Positions 1-12,226 of a stretch of DNA of 64,000 nucleotides are shown here, in pieces. A program made the position numbers and the translations under genes. A model generated the notes under the pieces. The model ran no database searches. It saw nothing but the letters and a program-made list of their open reading frames with translations, and was not told where the DNA came from. Source of the stretch: Isoperla grammatica (taxonomy: Eukaryota; Arthropoda; Insecta; Plecoptera; Perlodidae). The first letter of the stretch is position 1; each line of letters starts with the position of its first letter. The stretch covers positions 1,922,736 through 1,986,735 of the forward strand of contig OX246740.1 in assembly GCA_945910005.1 (NCBI GenBank), in the 5' to 3' direction.

Positions 1-227
1 GGTTCAACCCACGTGACCCACATAACAGAGCGCCGTACCGAAACATAAGTAGGGGGGTAAGAAAATTCTTGGTCAAGGTCATTTTGGTGCAAATCTGTGC
101 ATTTTACAGCGGCCAACTGAAACAAAACTACGAATTTTCTGCGTGTATTTAAAAAAAAAAAGTAATGTCTTTGCCCTTTGGTATATTTAATATACAAATT
201 CTGTCTTTAAGGTAAATACATTGAACT
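1..227. other. intergenic, nothing recognised
   Basis: AT-rich sequence with only short chance reading frames. No gene, RNA or repeat boundary could be supported. Confidence 0.5.
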
Positions 228-329
228 CACAGCATGCTAGAAAGTCTGGTTCTAGCATGGTTATACTATGTGGAACTCAATGCCTCTTTATATGAAGACA
301 GCCCACAGCATGCTAGAACGTCTTGATTC

Positions 330-364
<35 letters not shown>

Positions 365-690
365 CATGGTTATACTCTGTGGAACTCAATGACCCACAGC
401 ATGCTAGAACGGCTTGGTTCAAGCATGGTTATCCTCTGTGGAACTCAATTCCTTTTTATATGAAGACAACCCACAGCATGCTAGAACGGCTTGGTTCTAG
501 CATGGTTATCCTCTGTGGAACTCAATTCCTTTTTATATGAAGACAACCCACAGCATGCTAGAACGGCTTGGTTCTAGCGTGGTTATCCTCTGTGGAACTC
601 AATTCCTTTTTATATGAAGACAACCCACAGGACGCTAGAACGGCTTGGTTCTAGCATGGGTATACTCTTGCCTCTTTATATGAAGATAGA
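228..690. repeat. 77-bp minisatellite with internal hairpin
   Basis: About six tandem copies of a 77-bp unit; the two best units (from about 471 and 548) are exactly 77 bp apart. Each unit contains the inverted pair CATGCTAGAAC ... GTTCTAGCATG around a 6-nt loop, so every repeat can form a hairpin. A run of T interrupts one early copy (about 330-361). A short open frame across the array (268-540) is a by-product of the repeat and not a gene. Confidence 0.85.
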
Positions 691-3600
691 AATAATAGTT
701 TTACTCTAAGGGAATTGAATATTATACTTATACAGTTTAAATGACAAGATGACTCACTTCATACAATATTGTTTTTGTACTATATTTGATGCATGTATCT
801 TTTGTTACCTATATTACGACAGCACAAATTTGAGTAAAAATGTATACATATTAATTAACTATAAATAAAAAAATGTTATAATTATAGTGAATTGAAACAG
901 GCATATGCTTGCATGTTATGGAGTGCTGATGCCCTTCTGCATCACTTCAACAAATGCATACATATTTAGACATAAATATTTTTGTTGTAAAGTTGTATGA
1001 TATTATAATAAATTAATTGTAAATCACTGAAGAAATAAAAATAGTTAAGTAATAGGGAACACCAAACATGGGGCCAGGTTAGCACTGCTAGTCATCCGAG
1101 GCAATGTGCTACGTACACATGTCTTGAAACAACCCTACCTAGCTTACGCTGGGCCAATCAGTGATTGCTATTTGAAACTGGGGTTTGCGGGTTGCCCACG
1201 AACTACTTGTCATGACGATAGCATCCGGTGGAAGGTTGTTTCGTGACAACATTACATAATCTTGCTCTCAAGTGCGACACAAAACACCAAACAATATGTG
1301 TAATAAAATAGTAGGATGCTTGTTTGCTCACTGGTGCATTGAAAGTTATTATTTGTAAACAGTTCAGATGGAACTCCACACATTTCAAATTGTTAGGTAA
1401 TAAATGACAACAATATTTCCAAGTTGGTAAACACATTTAATTGACTAGCTAAATATAATGCTACCAAACATAATCCACAATAAACACAGGTGGTGACCTT
1501 GTAAACTCCCCAGCACAATGTTTTAGACAGAACAGTTTCCACAATAAAGTTTAAAAAACAGACTTACCAGCTGAATGATGACTAAAAGTTTCAATTGTTA
1601 ATAAAGTAGCGTCTAGAATGTTGTGTTAGCGAGTCTACAGGTATTAACAAAATTACCAGCTGAACGTTGCTTTAAGTGCCAATATTGCAAATCTGGAAAG
1701 CAATTGTTTTCATCAAAGCGACGCCGATTGAATTTTGTGAATGGTCACTACTGACAGCACACCTGTCGATTGTAACATCGGCTGCAAGTGGCGCAATGTA
1801 CACAACTGCTAACGTTTTAATTGATAGTGCACAGAAACCACCTTTACCCACTACCGTCAACGGTGGTCGCATTCCCATTGACGTATGTATTGGGTTCTCT
1901 TCCAACAGATGTAAGCTGGACCCCGTGGCTACAATCTTGTAGTGGACAGCAGCTGTCTTCCCTCGTAACTATTAGTTGTTCTCTTCACTACCTCTTCAGT
2001 CTCGCATTAGATTTCCTACCTTCAACTTGTACTTCCTCTTCTAGTTGAGCTTCCAATCAACTACAATAGCTGGCAAAACATGGCTGCAGACACCACTGTA
2101 ATAAACACATTATACTTACCGAGATTGTCGCTTTGTTTTAAGTTCGGCACTTTTCAGCAATTATTCGAGTTTAAAAATATGATTTAGCATTGAACATTTA
2201 GAGAACTTTGAGGACCAATGTATTCGTATGAAAAAACTCTTTTTTTAAACCAACCATATTTGTGCAGACAGCCCAATCACCCCATTACCGTGTTATAATG
2301 CAAGTGCTGCAAAATAGGGAGTCATAGACATGATTGAAAAATATATACTCTCAATTATTGCCGTATGATAGTAGTTCCTAAACTAACTGTAGTCCGCAAT
2401 GGTTTTGTACGCTCATGATGCGTTCGTGTATTAGTCGTTTTATTAGCAGATACAAATTTCTAATTAAATATACTTTAAATTATTTCCAAGTATCTTCTTT
2501 GGAGTTTTTTTTCTGCCACCACCACCCCTTGATTATTCACATCAAGTTGGGATAACAATACACCATTTAAATGACTGAACACACAATTGCCAAAATTGCA
2601 GATGAATTATACTATAAACCAGTAATCACTCTTTGACCTTCTCGGGGACTCGCACAACGAACCAGACATATATGTACTGGCCTATTTTCACAATTTATTT
2701 GCATACAAAAGTATTCTCAGCACCTGTAAGTTGTAAATTGTAATAATAAAAACAAACACCACAACAAAGTGCAAGCAGATGACGGCCTATGCTAGCTTTA
2801 AGTAATTCAAAGAGAGCCAAGGGAAAACTATAGGCATAAATGATCAAAGCATTATTTACGTAGACAGGGAGGTTGAAAACATTACAAGAAAAGTAGATAA
2901 GGAAAACAGTCCCTCATTTCTACTTACCCCCCACACACAAACATAATCAGATACTTAAAAGTATAATTATGTACATACATACACAGTACAACGATATTGT
3001 CTATTAAAGCATTTATTATAAAAAATCGACCTTTTGATCATCCGGTGATTGAAGTTTTGCCCCAGACCTTATGTGGGTGGCCTGTGGAATTCTTTTGAAT
3101 ATGAAAGTGGTCTGCGAGGCATGAAAGTTTGGGAACCACTGACATGTGGCATAACAACTAATCAACCGATTTCAATCACAACTTCTTGTTTTGTAAAGAG
3201 ACGGTTTATCTTAACGTCTATCTATATGAGTACACGATGGTCTAGACTCCAGTTCTGAACTTATCACGTGTGCCACACAGCAGGGCCAATGCAAATATAA
3301 CAGCCAGAAAATCCGATAACTTCGGAACGATGCACAAAACGCATCAATGTAAAATTTATCTCAAATGGAAACCCTATGCTTATAACATTAACTTACCTTT
3401 CACACATTTACAGAATACATTAAACAAATGCTACAAGTCAACTTAAAATATAGGTGCTATGATGTAAGTAGTTTTCTAAAATTATATTTTAAAAGTAAAC
3501 ACACTGCTTGACTAATACAATCAAATCAACCAATAACAAAGCACTGTACTATTATAGGTATCAAGACTTCATAAATTTTGTTATTTGCCCAGTAGAACAT

Positions 3601-3708
3601 GATTACAAATTAAAGAAAAAGTTAGTAGTACAACAAAATGAATATTGGAAAATAAAGGTCATAGGTAATATGGTCCTTCAGTTTTATATTACATAACATA
3701 AAGATCTT
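691..3708. other. intergenic, no gene recognised
   Basis: AT-rich. Short frames are open on both strands at 1672-1942, but they have no family resemblance and no convincing splice signals. A sequence near 3040-3140 ending in a 'TTTGGGAACCACTG' string looks like the end of a hAT-type repeat; its partner end was not found. Confidence 0.4.
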
Positions 3709-3883
3709 TGAGGGGATGAATAGGAAGGAAACCAACAGATTACCTTGTTGTTGACCTTCAGAGTTGATAGAAACATAAACATAAAAAGGAGAATAAACAA
3801 ATATCTTTTTTAATGTTTCTATTAACTCTAAAGGTCAACAATAAGGTAAGCTGTTGGTTTCCTCCCTATTCACCCCCCCCCCC
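3709..3883. repeat. foldback repeat (MITE-like)
   Basis: The left arm (from GATGAATAGGAAGGAAACC at about 3715) is matched by its reverse complement ending at about 3880 (GGTTTCCTCCCTATTC). The arms are about 60 bp, imperfect, around a loop at about 3780-3815. The arm core (CCAACAG then TTACC) recurs in the hairpin at 11.7 kb, so the two belong to one family. No coding capacity. Confidence 0.75.
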
Positions 3884-4522
3884 CCTCATACTAGATATCC
3901 ATAGCCGTTAGGCACTCATAACATGTTCACATAATATAAAGATGGACATTCACAGGATAACTCATTGGAAGTAGTAAGAAACCAGTTGCAAATAAACCAT
4001 GGAATGAAGCCCTAGACAGGCAAGCAACATTTTCCAAAAACACAAGTCGAAAATATGTATCGCGGTTTATTACACGAGAACTAGAACTGCGACTTGATGG
4101 CGCGTACCACCTTTGGAGTTAAGTGCCAAGTATAGAGCAGCAGTACTTCATCTGTTATCAACCCACCCTAAACCATAGACTTGAATTGAAATAAAATACA
4201 TTTGTACTTGTAGTTTATAACCACCCAACACCAATGAACTGCATTTACTTCTTATGTCGCATATGCAAAAAAATCTGTCTCATAAGATGGCACACGTAAG
4301 TCGTAACATAAATGTTCTACTTGTAAGAAACATTAATTTAAATACTTTGCCCCTCTGTCTAGAGCTTTAAGCACTCAAGATCAAAATATAGAAGTGTAAA
4401 CCCCTTCCATTACCAAGAAACACTAACAAAATTTCTGAAGCAAAAGAGATAAAAAAAATAAGAAAAATGAAGAGGCAAGGAGTAATACTTTTAACTACAT
4501 TAAATATTTTAAGAGTCAGAAT

Positions 4523-4586
4523 TCAGAAAACCTGGTGTAACCTATCCCACTTTTTCAGAAAACCTGGTGTAACCTATCCCACTTTT
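4523..4586. repeat. 32-bp tandem duplication
   Basis: Two head-to-tail copies of a 32-bp segment containing CCTGGTGTAACCTATCCCAC. Confidence 0.8.
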
Positions 4587-5750
4587 AAAAAACTTATTTT
4601 TAACAAAATTCTGGATTAACAAAGAAATTTAGATTCACCTTAAACAAAAGTACATACAAAATAAGTTGTGTTCTAACAAGTTTTTTTAAAATCATGTTTG
4701 TTAAAAGTGGGCTAGACTGTACTAGGGTTGCTGCCAATTATGGATCAATCGATACAAGACAGTCGATTGATAATCGATACTGTTAAGTTTGCAATCGATC
4801 AATCGATGCCACCCACATCTTAATGTTTTTTTCTGTCACAAGATTGCAAGAAGATTGGGCTAAAAACCCATACCGATAGTTGCAAGTTGCGACTTTCCTA
4901 TTTGTCTTCACTCACCGACAGTGGAAAGAAACGTATGTCGCACCGACTCTTTACAATTGTATCGTCAAACATCAATTACCCAACAATTTAACATTTTCAA
5001 TTACATTTATCGATCATCAAAAAATGGCATATAACGCAACCCAAGTAAATAAAGTACTTATTCCTCAAATAACTTGTTTTCATCATGGCTAGCACCAATC
5101 ATAAACTTTATTACCGTAAGTTAAATTTGACAAATAAGTACCTAGTCATTAGGTATTCATAATACTAGCCCTAAATCGGAAGAGACATATTTCAAGGGAA
5201 CACAGGTAGAGTACGTTGCGGTGAGAAATGTAAAGTAATAATTTCATACTGCAAGACTTCAATAGTTATATTATGTACTTACATTTCATTTAGTACAAAG
5301 TGCAGTTTGTTGACAAGTTTGAAGGACAACCAAAACAGGAAGAATTGTATAATGCCGACTCCCACAATAGAATATAATGTACTGTGCACTATATACACAA
5401 CTGACATAATAATTCATCGGACATGATAAAATTACAGCATTACGATTAATTTCACAATGACGTACTAAGCCTATTAGTATGACAGTCACTGGTAAGAAAA
5501 TTAACCAATAAAATGTGTGATATCAGTAAAGATTATTATATGCAAAACTGTGGCATTTTGTACCTGCAAACACTTTTCAATTAAAAAGGAAGAAATTGCA
5601 TCAGTGCAACCTACCAAATACATTAACAATTATAATTATAAAATGAAAGGTAATTTCATAATACAGTACATTCAGTGTGGCACACTAGTAAGCATTAACA
5701 TGTATATTGTATATACACTTTCTCTCACAAAGTGTGCCCAACTGCAATAG
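4587..5750. other. intergenic, no gene recognised
   Basis: AT-rich. A segment at about 4725-4810 is rich in TCGAT motifs and resembles one end of a DNA transposon, but no second end was found. The stretch contains no supportable gene and runs up to the 3' end of the minus-strand Arg/Ser-rich gene. Confidence 0.4.
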
Positions 5751-5754
5751 GATC

Positions 5755-5760
5755 TTTATT
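5755..5760 (-). terminator. candidate poly(A) signal AATAAA
   Basis: AATAAA on the minus strand about 160 nt past the stop codon of the large minus-strand gene. Position and motif suit its polyadenylation signal; no transcript evidence. Confidence 0.5.
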
Positions 5761-5919
5761 AGTATAATTTATAAACTTAACATTAAACATCTGCTGTGGT
5801 ATTTATTACAACATAGGAAACACCATTAAATTTGATGTAAACAAACTCAAGCAAAAACACAATCTGTGCTCAACTGTGAAAGCAAATTAATGAGTAGCCG
5901 TGGTCGTAACATAGCCCAC

Positions 5920-8192
5920 TTAATATCGTTCACGATCAAAGAAATTACTATGCTGTCCACTAGAAGGTGAACCGAAATACGTTTGACGTTGATCCGAATT
6001 TATTCCCGCGGGTCCGGCATTCATTCCCAACTCTTCAGACGGTCTTTGGAAGTTCTGTTGGTTGTATGTCGAAACTGGTCCCGGGGTTGGCGGAGGTACC
6101 ATTGTCGGCACATTGCCAGGGTTGCTAAACCTGTTGCTGAAGTTAGCATTCATTGTCTGCGGAGCAAAGGACCCATAGGAATGGAGCGGTGCAGCTCTGA
6201 GTCCCAGCTGATTGGTGTTCCCGACAAAGGGTTGCCCCAGTCCACCCTGGAAGGACTGCCCACCGATCGCTTGCTTGTTCTGATTGGTCGTGTTCCCGAC
6301 AAATGGCTGACGTGGCATGTTTCCACCCTGGAAAGATGGCCCACCGACATTCTGATTGGTTGTGCTTCCGACAAAGGGTTGCTGAGACATGTTTCCACCC
6401 TGGTAAGACTGCCCACCGATTGCTTGCTTGTTCTGATTGGTCGTGTTTCCGACAAAGGACTGACGAGGCATGCTTTCTCCTTGGAAGGACTGCCCACTGA
6501 TCGCTTGTTTGTTCTGATTGGTCGTGTTTCCGACAAAGGACTGACGAGGCATGCTTTCTCCCTGGAAGGACTGCCCACTGATCGCTTGCTTGTTCTGATT
6601 GGTCGTGTTTCCGACAAAGGGCTGACGAGGCATGCTTTCTCCCTGGAAGGACTGCCCACTGATCGCTTGCTTGTTCTGATTGGTCGTGTTTCCAACAAAC
6701 GGTTGCCGTTGTATGTTTCCACCCAGGAAAGATTGCTGTTGGCTTGGGTTGTTCTGATGTTGTGGCATGTTTCCTGCATGGAACGGGGGCATTGCCGTAC
6801 TTGGCTGGTTCTTTGTACTCTGGTTGCAGAATGGCGTTGCCTTTATCGGCGTACTTTCTCCCGGGAAGAGGTGCGACAGCTGAAACTTTGGCGGCTGGTC
6901 GCTTGCAGGTGTCGACTGAACTTCGGCAGGACGGGACGTCTTCAGGATTCCTTTTGTTGGCGCGGGCTTTGACAACACTCCCAACATCGTACCACTATTG
7001 ATTGTCGTCAACTTGATGGCGTTTTCACTTCGAAATGGTCCAGAACTCTTGAAACTGGTACCAAGAGCAACTGAACTACTCTGTAGACTTGGCAAGTTTG
7101 GATTTGCTTGTAAGAATTTGTTTGAATCTATATCCGAGGGGTTGTTGCCAGTCTTGGTCTGGCTCATGTAACTGTTAGGGGGTTGATTTTGTAAACTTTT
7201 ATTGGGAAAGTTGTTGGATGTACTGGAAAAGGGGATGTAACTAGAAGGGTTGGTAGCCTTGGGAGAGGGCAGGTTACCATACAGCTGATCGGTAGAACCG
7301 GTAAGCTGCGTATCGGTAATGCTGGCAAGAAAGCTTTTAGCGGTAGGCCTACTCGTGGTCGGCTCGGCGACCGGTCGCGCCGGGTTGAGAGGACTAGAAC
7401 GAGTCTGGTCGACAGGACTGTTTGGAACGGAGCAGCTTGACACGCTAGAAGTATTGGAATGTATACTCGGGTTTGAAGACCATCTGTTCTTCTTCTTGCG
7501 TCTCCTGCCGGGCCGAGGAGCCACGTCGCACGTGCCCACCAGCCGTTGGTCCACCAGGTCCACCTGCAGACTCACGGTCCTCCGCGCCGGAAACGAGCGG
7601 TACTGCGTGGCGACCGTCTTCTTCTTCTTCTCGCGGCAGCTACAGGTGGCGCACTGGTTGTTGAAGTCTTCCTCCCCGCTAGAGACGTTCTCCAGCTTGT
7701 CCTCGCTCGCGTCGCTGACGGGCGATAGTTCCAGGTCGCGCTCCGGCCTCTCCCCCTCAGACTCGCTGCTGATGGACACGACCGTCTCCGTCCTCTCCAC
7801 GATCCAGACGTCCGGGTCTCCGTCCTCCTCCTCCTCCACGGGGGGCGGCGCGGGCGCGGGGGCGGCGGGTTTCTTCTCAGAGTTCTTGGGCCACAGGGAG
7901 GCGGGCTTGGGGGCGGAGACGGCCGCCTCCTTGTAGGGGGCGGCTGGGGGGGTGGTGAACGCGAGGGCCACGGGGCGGTTACGCAGCAGCGGAGACTTGA
8001 GCTTGAACATGGACTCTTGTGCCGGGTGGTCGAACCGCGCTACCGGACTGTAGGCTGCGTCCTTGGCCGCCGGCTGGACCACGAAGCGGCCCATCGTGAT
8101 CATGCTGAAGCTCTCATCTTCTTGCAGCGTCTGAATGGCCACCTGGCAACGCTGCACTCGACATTCGTCCACCGGGTTCTTCTTGGCGCCAG
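5920..8192 (-). CDS. last exon of large low-complexity nuclear-type protein, 27-residue repeats
   Basis: Open for 756 codons to a TAA. The exon probably begins after TTGCAG at 8192/8193; an upstream GTG in the same frame is intronic. Order of features: a segment with CDESFSM-like and Lys-rich text, Pro/Ala-rich and Glu/Asp-rich stretches (VEEEEDGDPDVW), a Ser/Asp/Glu acidic part, a CATCSCREKKKK cluster, a basic RPGRRRKKKNR patch that could be a nuclear localisation signal, then Ser/Asn/Gln/Pro-rich sequence. About six repeats of 27 residues (consensus around PFVGNTTNQNKQ and GQSFQGESMPRQ) lie at plus positions 6210-6715, giving an 81-bp DNA repeat. I do not recognise the family. Order and strand place it 3' of the exons at 21.0 and 23.8-26.0 kb, but the acceptor needs one nucleotide from the previous exon while the 21.0-kb exon ends on a complete codon, so an exon of length 3n+1 is missing or this is a separate gene. 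Confidence 0.7.
6210..6715 (-). repeat. 81-bp coding minisatellite (27-residue units)
   Basis: Tandem copies within the last exon of the minus-strand gene. Neighbouring units are nearly identical in DNA (QSFQGESMPRQ repeated), with two shorter, diverged units at the downstream end. All length changes are multiples of three, so the frame is kept, which supports real coding. Confidence 0.9.
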
Positions 8193-8675
8193 CTGCAATA
8201 TGATTCACGTGGCATGCTTACTGCCGCAATACCCACACGCGTTCACGATATTACTCTACAACGCACGCCGACAATACGTTAATCCAAGACGGTCAATTTA
8301 TGCATTGTATATTACAGTACATTCTATTAAATATTTCTCAATAGAAATAAATTTACAAACATGACTTATCCAATGATTAGTTAAAGCAATGTTTCATTAG
8401 GTACAATTTTATGCTTAATGCATAACTAATGCAATACACCATCTAAATTGTATAAGCCACGAAAGAATCGGTGACTAGTTTTTTGTCTACCTCTCTTGAA
8501 TGAGTCAAGTGATCCAACATGTTATTTAGAGAACATTGTTGGTAACAACTATCACAGGAATACATTGTACCCATTAAATGGTGATGAGAAATCTTAAGCC
8601 TAGAAACCAAACAACTAAACAATTACATTATCAACAAAATCCACTTGACCCATGTCCCATACATTACATTATACT
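8193..8675. other. intron, nothing recognised
   Basis: AT-rich intron directly upstream (minus strand) of the last exon of the large gene. No further feature seen. Confidence 0.4.
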
Positions 8676-9155
8676 TAGAGCTGTACAGATTTCTAAGAAT
8701 CAGCGATTCTTAGAGGTATCGGCCGATTTCGCCGATACCGATTCCTCATTAAATACTTCGTTGCCGATTCTTTTAAATTTCGTGCTCAAATAGTTACAAT
8801 TTCAAACATCGTCATGGCTGTACACTGTGCACCAATCAAGAGAGGACTTGGTTAAAATTTGTAATTGTTCCAATCCAAGGGTTTAGCTATTGAGTACTAG
8901 ACCAGTGGCAAGTGTTCCACCATGACTTTCTAAAGAAGGGTATATCTTCCAAATGTTTTCCTACTACTTCCTTTCCAATACTGTAATCTAGGCCTACTGT
9001 AGCTATTATCATAGCATTCATAAATTACTAACAAGTGCAATTTTGAAACTGTGTCCCATTTTGGAGAATCGGAATCGGTGAGGATCGGTATCGGTGGAAA
9101 TTGGTATCGGCATCAGTATCGGTATCAACAAATATGTGGTATCGATACAGCTCTA
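8676..9155. mobile_element. hAT-type non-autonomous transposon
   Basis: Termini TAGAGCTGTACAG and (inverted) TAGAGCTGTATCG are flanked by a perfect 8-bp direct repeat ATTATACT (8668-8675 and 9156-9163), the duplication length typical of hAT transposons. 480 bp, internally rich in GATCGGTATCGG-like motifs in inverted orientation, no open frame. It sits in an intron of the minus-strand gene. Confidence 0.9.
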
Positions 9156-9163
9156 ATTATACT

Positions 9164-10640
9164 ACCAATCCAATTTTCAGATTCTGAAATACAATATTTT
9201 ATGTATGGAGAATGATTTTTGTATGCATACTGTATATGGAGATGAAAATAGGTACACCCATTCTAGAGGCAAAACAAGTTCTCACAGCAAACAGAACACG
9301 AGGGTTTGCCTCAAAGGCAAAAATCGTTTAATCTCATGCCAATCAACGTTCGACGCTCGAAGGAAATAGTCGCTAAGCTTTTGTTTGGGATGCCGGAGCC
9401 GGCTATGCTTACAGACTATGACTGTAGAAATGGGGCATGCACACGGTGATCAAACCATGGGGTGATAGGTTCAGATTTAGTGCTGCAATTGGGGGAGGCA
9501 AGTTCACGGACCTTACGTTAATTGCTGTATACATATATTTATTTGGCTGGTATCAATGTTTCTTTGAAATAAACAGTTCAATTTGAATTGTATTTGTTTA
9601 ATTGTAATGAAGCAATTGAATCGAACTGTAGCTGTAACACAAGATTAAACCTGAATTACATGGCCAATTGTTTTTACCTAATGTTGCACTGCTAGTTTTG
9701 TTTGTAATTCTGAAGTTGTTAGTGTACGACTGATACTATTATGATGTTGGGTCTCCTACATTGCATTTCAACATGTTACATATATATGTATAGCATTCAT
9801 ATGCATACATGTTTCCATGTGAAGATGCAGAATATCCAAAGATCAAAATAGCATAGCTTGAACATTCATAAAAAAAAGCAGAAGCAAATCCCGGATTAGG
9901 GTTGTCCACCCCTATATTAGCGTTTTATGTGTCCCACACTCCCACGAGTGCAGCTTCCGGTTCAGTGGACAGAGCAGTTGTATCAGTGCCGAGCTGCTCT
10001 CGTGTTCTGCTCACTACTGCACTGCACTGCACCAGCCATGATCTCACTGTGACTTGGAGTAAACCGGAAGTCTGCACCTGGTGCAAACCAGTGGAAAACA
10101 CCCAGTCTTCAAAGTAAGAACATATGACCATGCGGTTCTGTTTATAAAAATAAAAAACGAGCAGCACCAAGAATTAGAAAATCCCAAGCTCTTTGAAAGG
10201 AAGTGTAGGAAAAGGGTTGTTTTGTTAATTGTGACAAAATATTTACCTTCAGTTGTCTGTTGGGCTTCACTTGCTTTTGTTGCTTCCAACGTACCTATTT
10301 CAACATTTCAGGAACACACATTTATTATGAAATATTTTCACTGTGCTTGAATAATAATTAATAATTTTATTGTTGTTTTCCTGTCACATGAAAGGACAGG
10401 ATGGCCAGTGTAGGGTTATGGGCTATGTCCAGGTCAATCAATACAACACACACACAATGCTTTGAAGAACACACTTTAAGGTAGCGTAGACACCTGAACT
10501 GAATACAGGACTTAACCTCCTAAAGCGGCATCTGCATAGAATAGGGCTGGCTGCGGACGGCATGTGAATCTCTTCATCAGAAACTCAAACATCCATGACC
10601 ACTTCCCCAGAAGCCACAGTGATATCCACGTGTAGGACCA
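9164..10640. other. intron, no gene recognised
   Basis: Contains frames open on both strands at 9902-10350, but neither looks protein-like or has clear splice borders. No missing exon of the minus-strand gene could be identified here. Confidence 0.35.
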
Positions 10641-11060
10641 CAACCTCAAGCTCTTCAGCAGGGGACCATATTACTCATTGACAACTCTACAACAATTTGC
10701 CTACCCATTTAAAATCAGTTCAGAAGCTTAGTGCCTTCAAGTTCTCATTAAAACAGTATCTGCTCACCCACCAATTCTACAGCCTGAATGAATATTTAAC
10801 CTCTTCTTACCGCTAGTACAGCATAATGACTTCTGATTCTAGTATAGATCTTGAGTAGGCCTACTATTAATATTAATATTAATTTTAACTGTGATGTATA
10901 CCTAACTTTGCTAGTAATTTTATTGTTAAGACTTCTGACATGTTAACATGTAATAATGCATTATTGTAAGTTTTTGACAAATCTGATATCAATGTATCGC
11001 ATAGATCAATAGATGCTAATATGTAAATACAAATACAAATCTGTGTGGGAAGGAGGAGCA
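10640..11060 (+). mobile_element. LINE 3' end fragment (RT C-terminal tail)
   Basis: The plus strand from about 10688 reads YNNLPTHLKSVQKLSAFKF and onward to a TAG near 10817. This is the usual end of CR1/L2/Rex-type reverse-transcriptase ORFs (W/YN-LP..LK....L..FK..LK). AT-rich 3' untranslated sequence follows. 5'-truncated remnant; family assignment is by motif only. Confidence 0.6.
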
Positions 11061-11569
11061 GGGCAGAAGACATCTGCAGACCTGTGAGGGATTAAGAGCC
11101 CAAAATGACACTATGACGCGAGGGCCTGCAGTTTCACGGCAGGTAGGCGAATCTCTATTGGCTGACAAAATCCAGCATGATGATCAGATAGATCAATTGT
11201 GGGTATACGAAATGACGATATTTACAATAGGACAAATTGGTTATTTTTTTGTTTGGACTCTAAATTTTCTATTCCGCACAAAAGCTCAAAATTTGTTTTA
11301 TTCACAGAATTAGGAATAGTTTTATTTCGCAATTTGATTTGAATCGCAAGCGGATACTTATGTGAAATAAAAAGATGTAACACATCAAATAAAACATATT
11401 GCTTTATCACGCCTTGCCAAAAACAAACACCTCTAGTAATGGCAAACTGTGATGTGATACTCCTCAATACATCAACTCTTGTGTTTATGGTTGGGGAAAC
11501 GAGAAAGGAGACTAACAGCTTACCTGAAAGTGGTGGGTAGTTGCATGAGGCTCAGAATACATGTATACA

Positions 11570-11573
11570 AATA

Positions 11574-11605
<32 letters not shown>

Positions 11606-11639
11606 AAATAAATATATAAATAAATAAATAAATAAATAA

Positions 11640-11671
<32 letters not shown>
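11570..11671. repeat. TA / TAAA microsatellite
   Basis: Two (TA)n runs flank an (AAAT)n run. Open frames here are artefacts of the repeat. Confidence 0.95.
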
Positions 11672-11675
<4 letters not shown>

Positions 11676-11677
<2 letters not shown>

Positions 11678-11780
11678 GTGAGAGGGAAAGAAGGATAGGA
11701 GCCAACAGCTTACCTGAAACCGTTTGGCAGGCCTTGTTTCAGGTAAGCTGTTGGCTCCTATCCTTCTTTCCCTCTCACAT
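11676..11780. repeat. 45-bp perfect hairpin
   Basis: The left arm 11676-11720 and right arm 11736-11780 are exact reverse complements over 45 bp, with a 15-nt loop. The arm contains CCAACAGCTTACCTGAAAC; the same core occurs at about 11510-11530 and, diverged, in the foldback at 3.7 kb. Confidence 0.95.
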
Positions 11781-11820
11781 GTGTACTAGCCTTTAGGCCT
11801 GATCTCTATAATTTACTATA

Positions 11821-12224
11821 TGGGAGACCGTATGACAGCAGCGCTGCGAGCGTTCCTGTTCACACAAATGTCAGTATGCCCCTTACTTGACGCATGCAAT
11901 AATGATGTCGTGTGAATACAGATGGCTGTGGGACGGCTTAACCTTACCCGCGTGCGAAGAGTGTGGTAGACTGTGTTATTCTGTCAACCATTGTACTAGG
12001 TTTCACTTGTTTTTTGGATTCTTCAGCTGATAGTTATTTTAATTATATAACACTCTTTTAAAGAATTAAGTTTTAAGAGCTTAAGTGTGTCAGTAATCAA
12101 AATTACTGTAAATAATGTATTAGGCATATCAGATTTGGAGCACTTAACTGTAGTTGTGCTAGATATAATAGGTAAACTGAACATCATCGCTCACAGCGCA
12201 CTCTACCTGTCTTACGGTCTCCCA
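11821..12224. mobile_element. TA-flanked MITE
   Basis: Terminal inverted repeats start TGGGAGACCGTA(T/A)GACAG and are flanked by TATA/TATATA, consistent with the TA target duplication of Tc1/mariner-like elements. 404 bp, no open frame. A diverged partial relative (AGCGCTGCGAGCGTTC) occurs near 59.13 kb. Confidence 0.75.
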
Positions 12225-12226
12225 TA

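Noticed and set aside
1672..1942. Overlapping open frames on both strands
   Set aside because: No homology, no convincing start context or splice borders; coding on neither strand can be argued.
5983..7001. Long plus-strand frames opposite the last exon of the Arg/Ser-rich gene
   Set aside because: They follow the 81-bp repeats in antisense, begin at non-ATG codons and contain no family motifs; the minus-strand frame is longer and has sensible composition.
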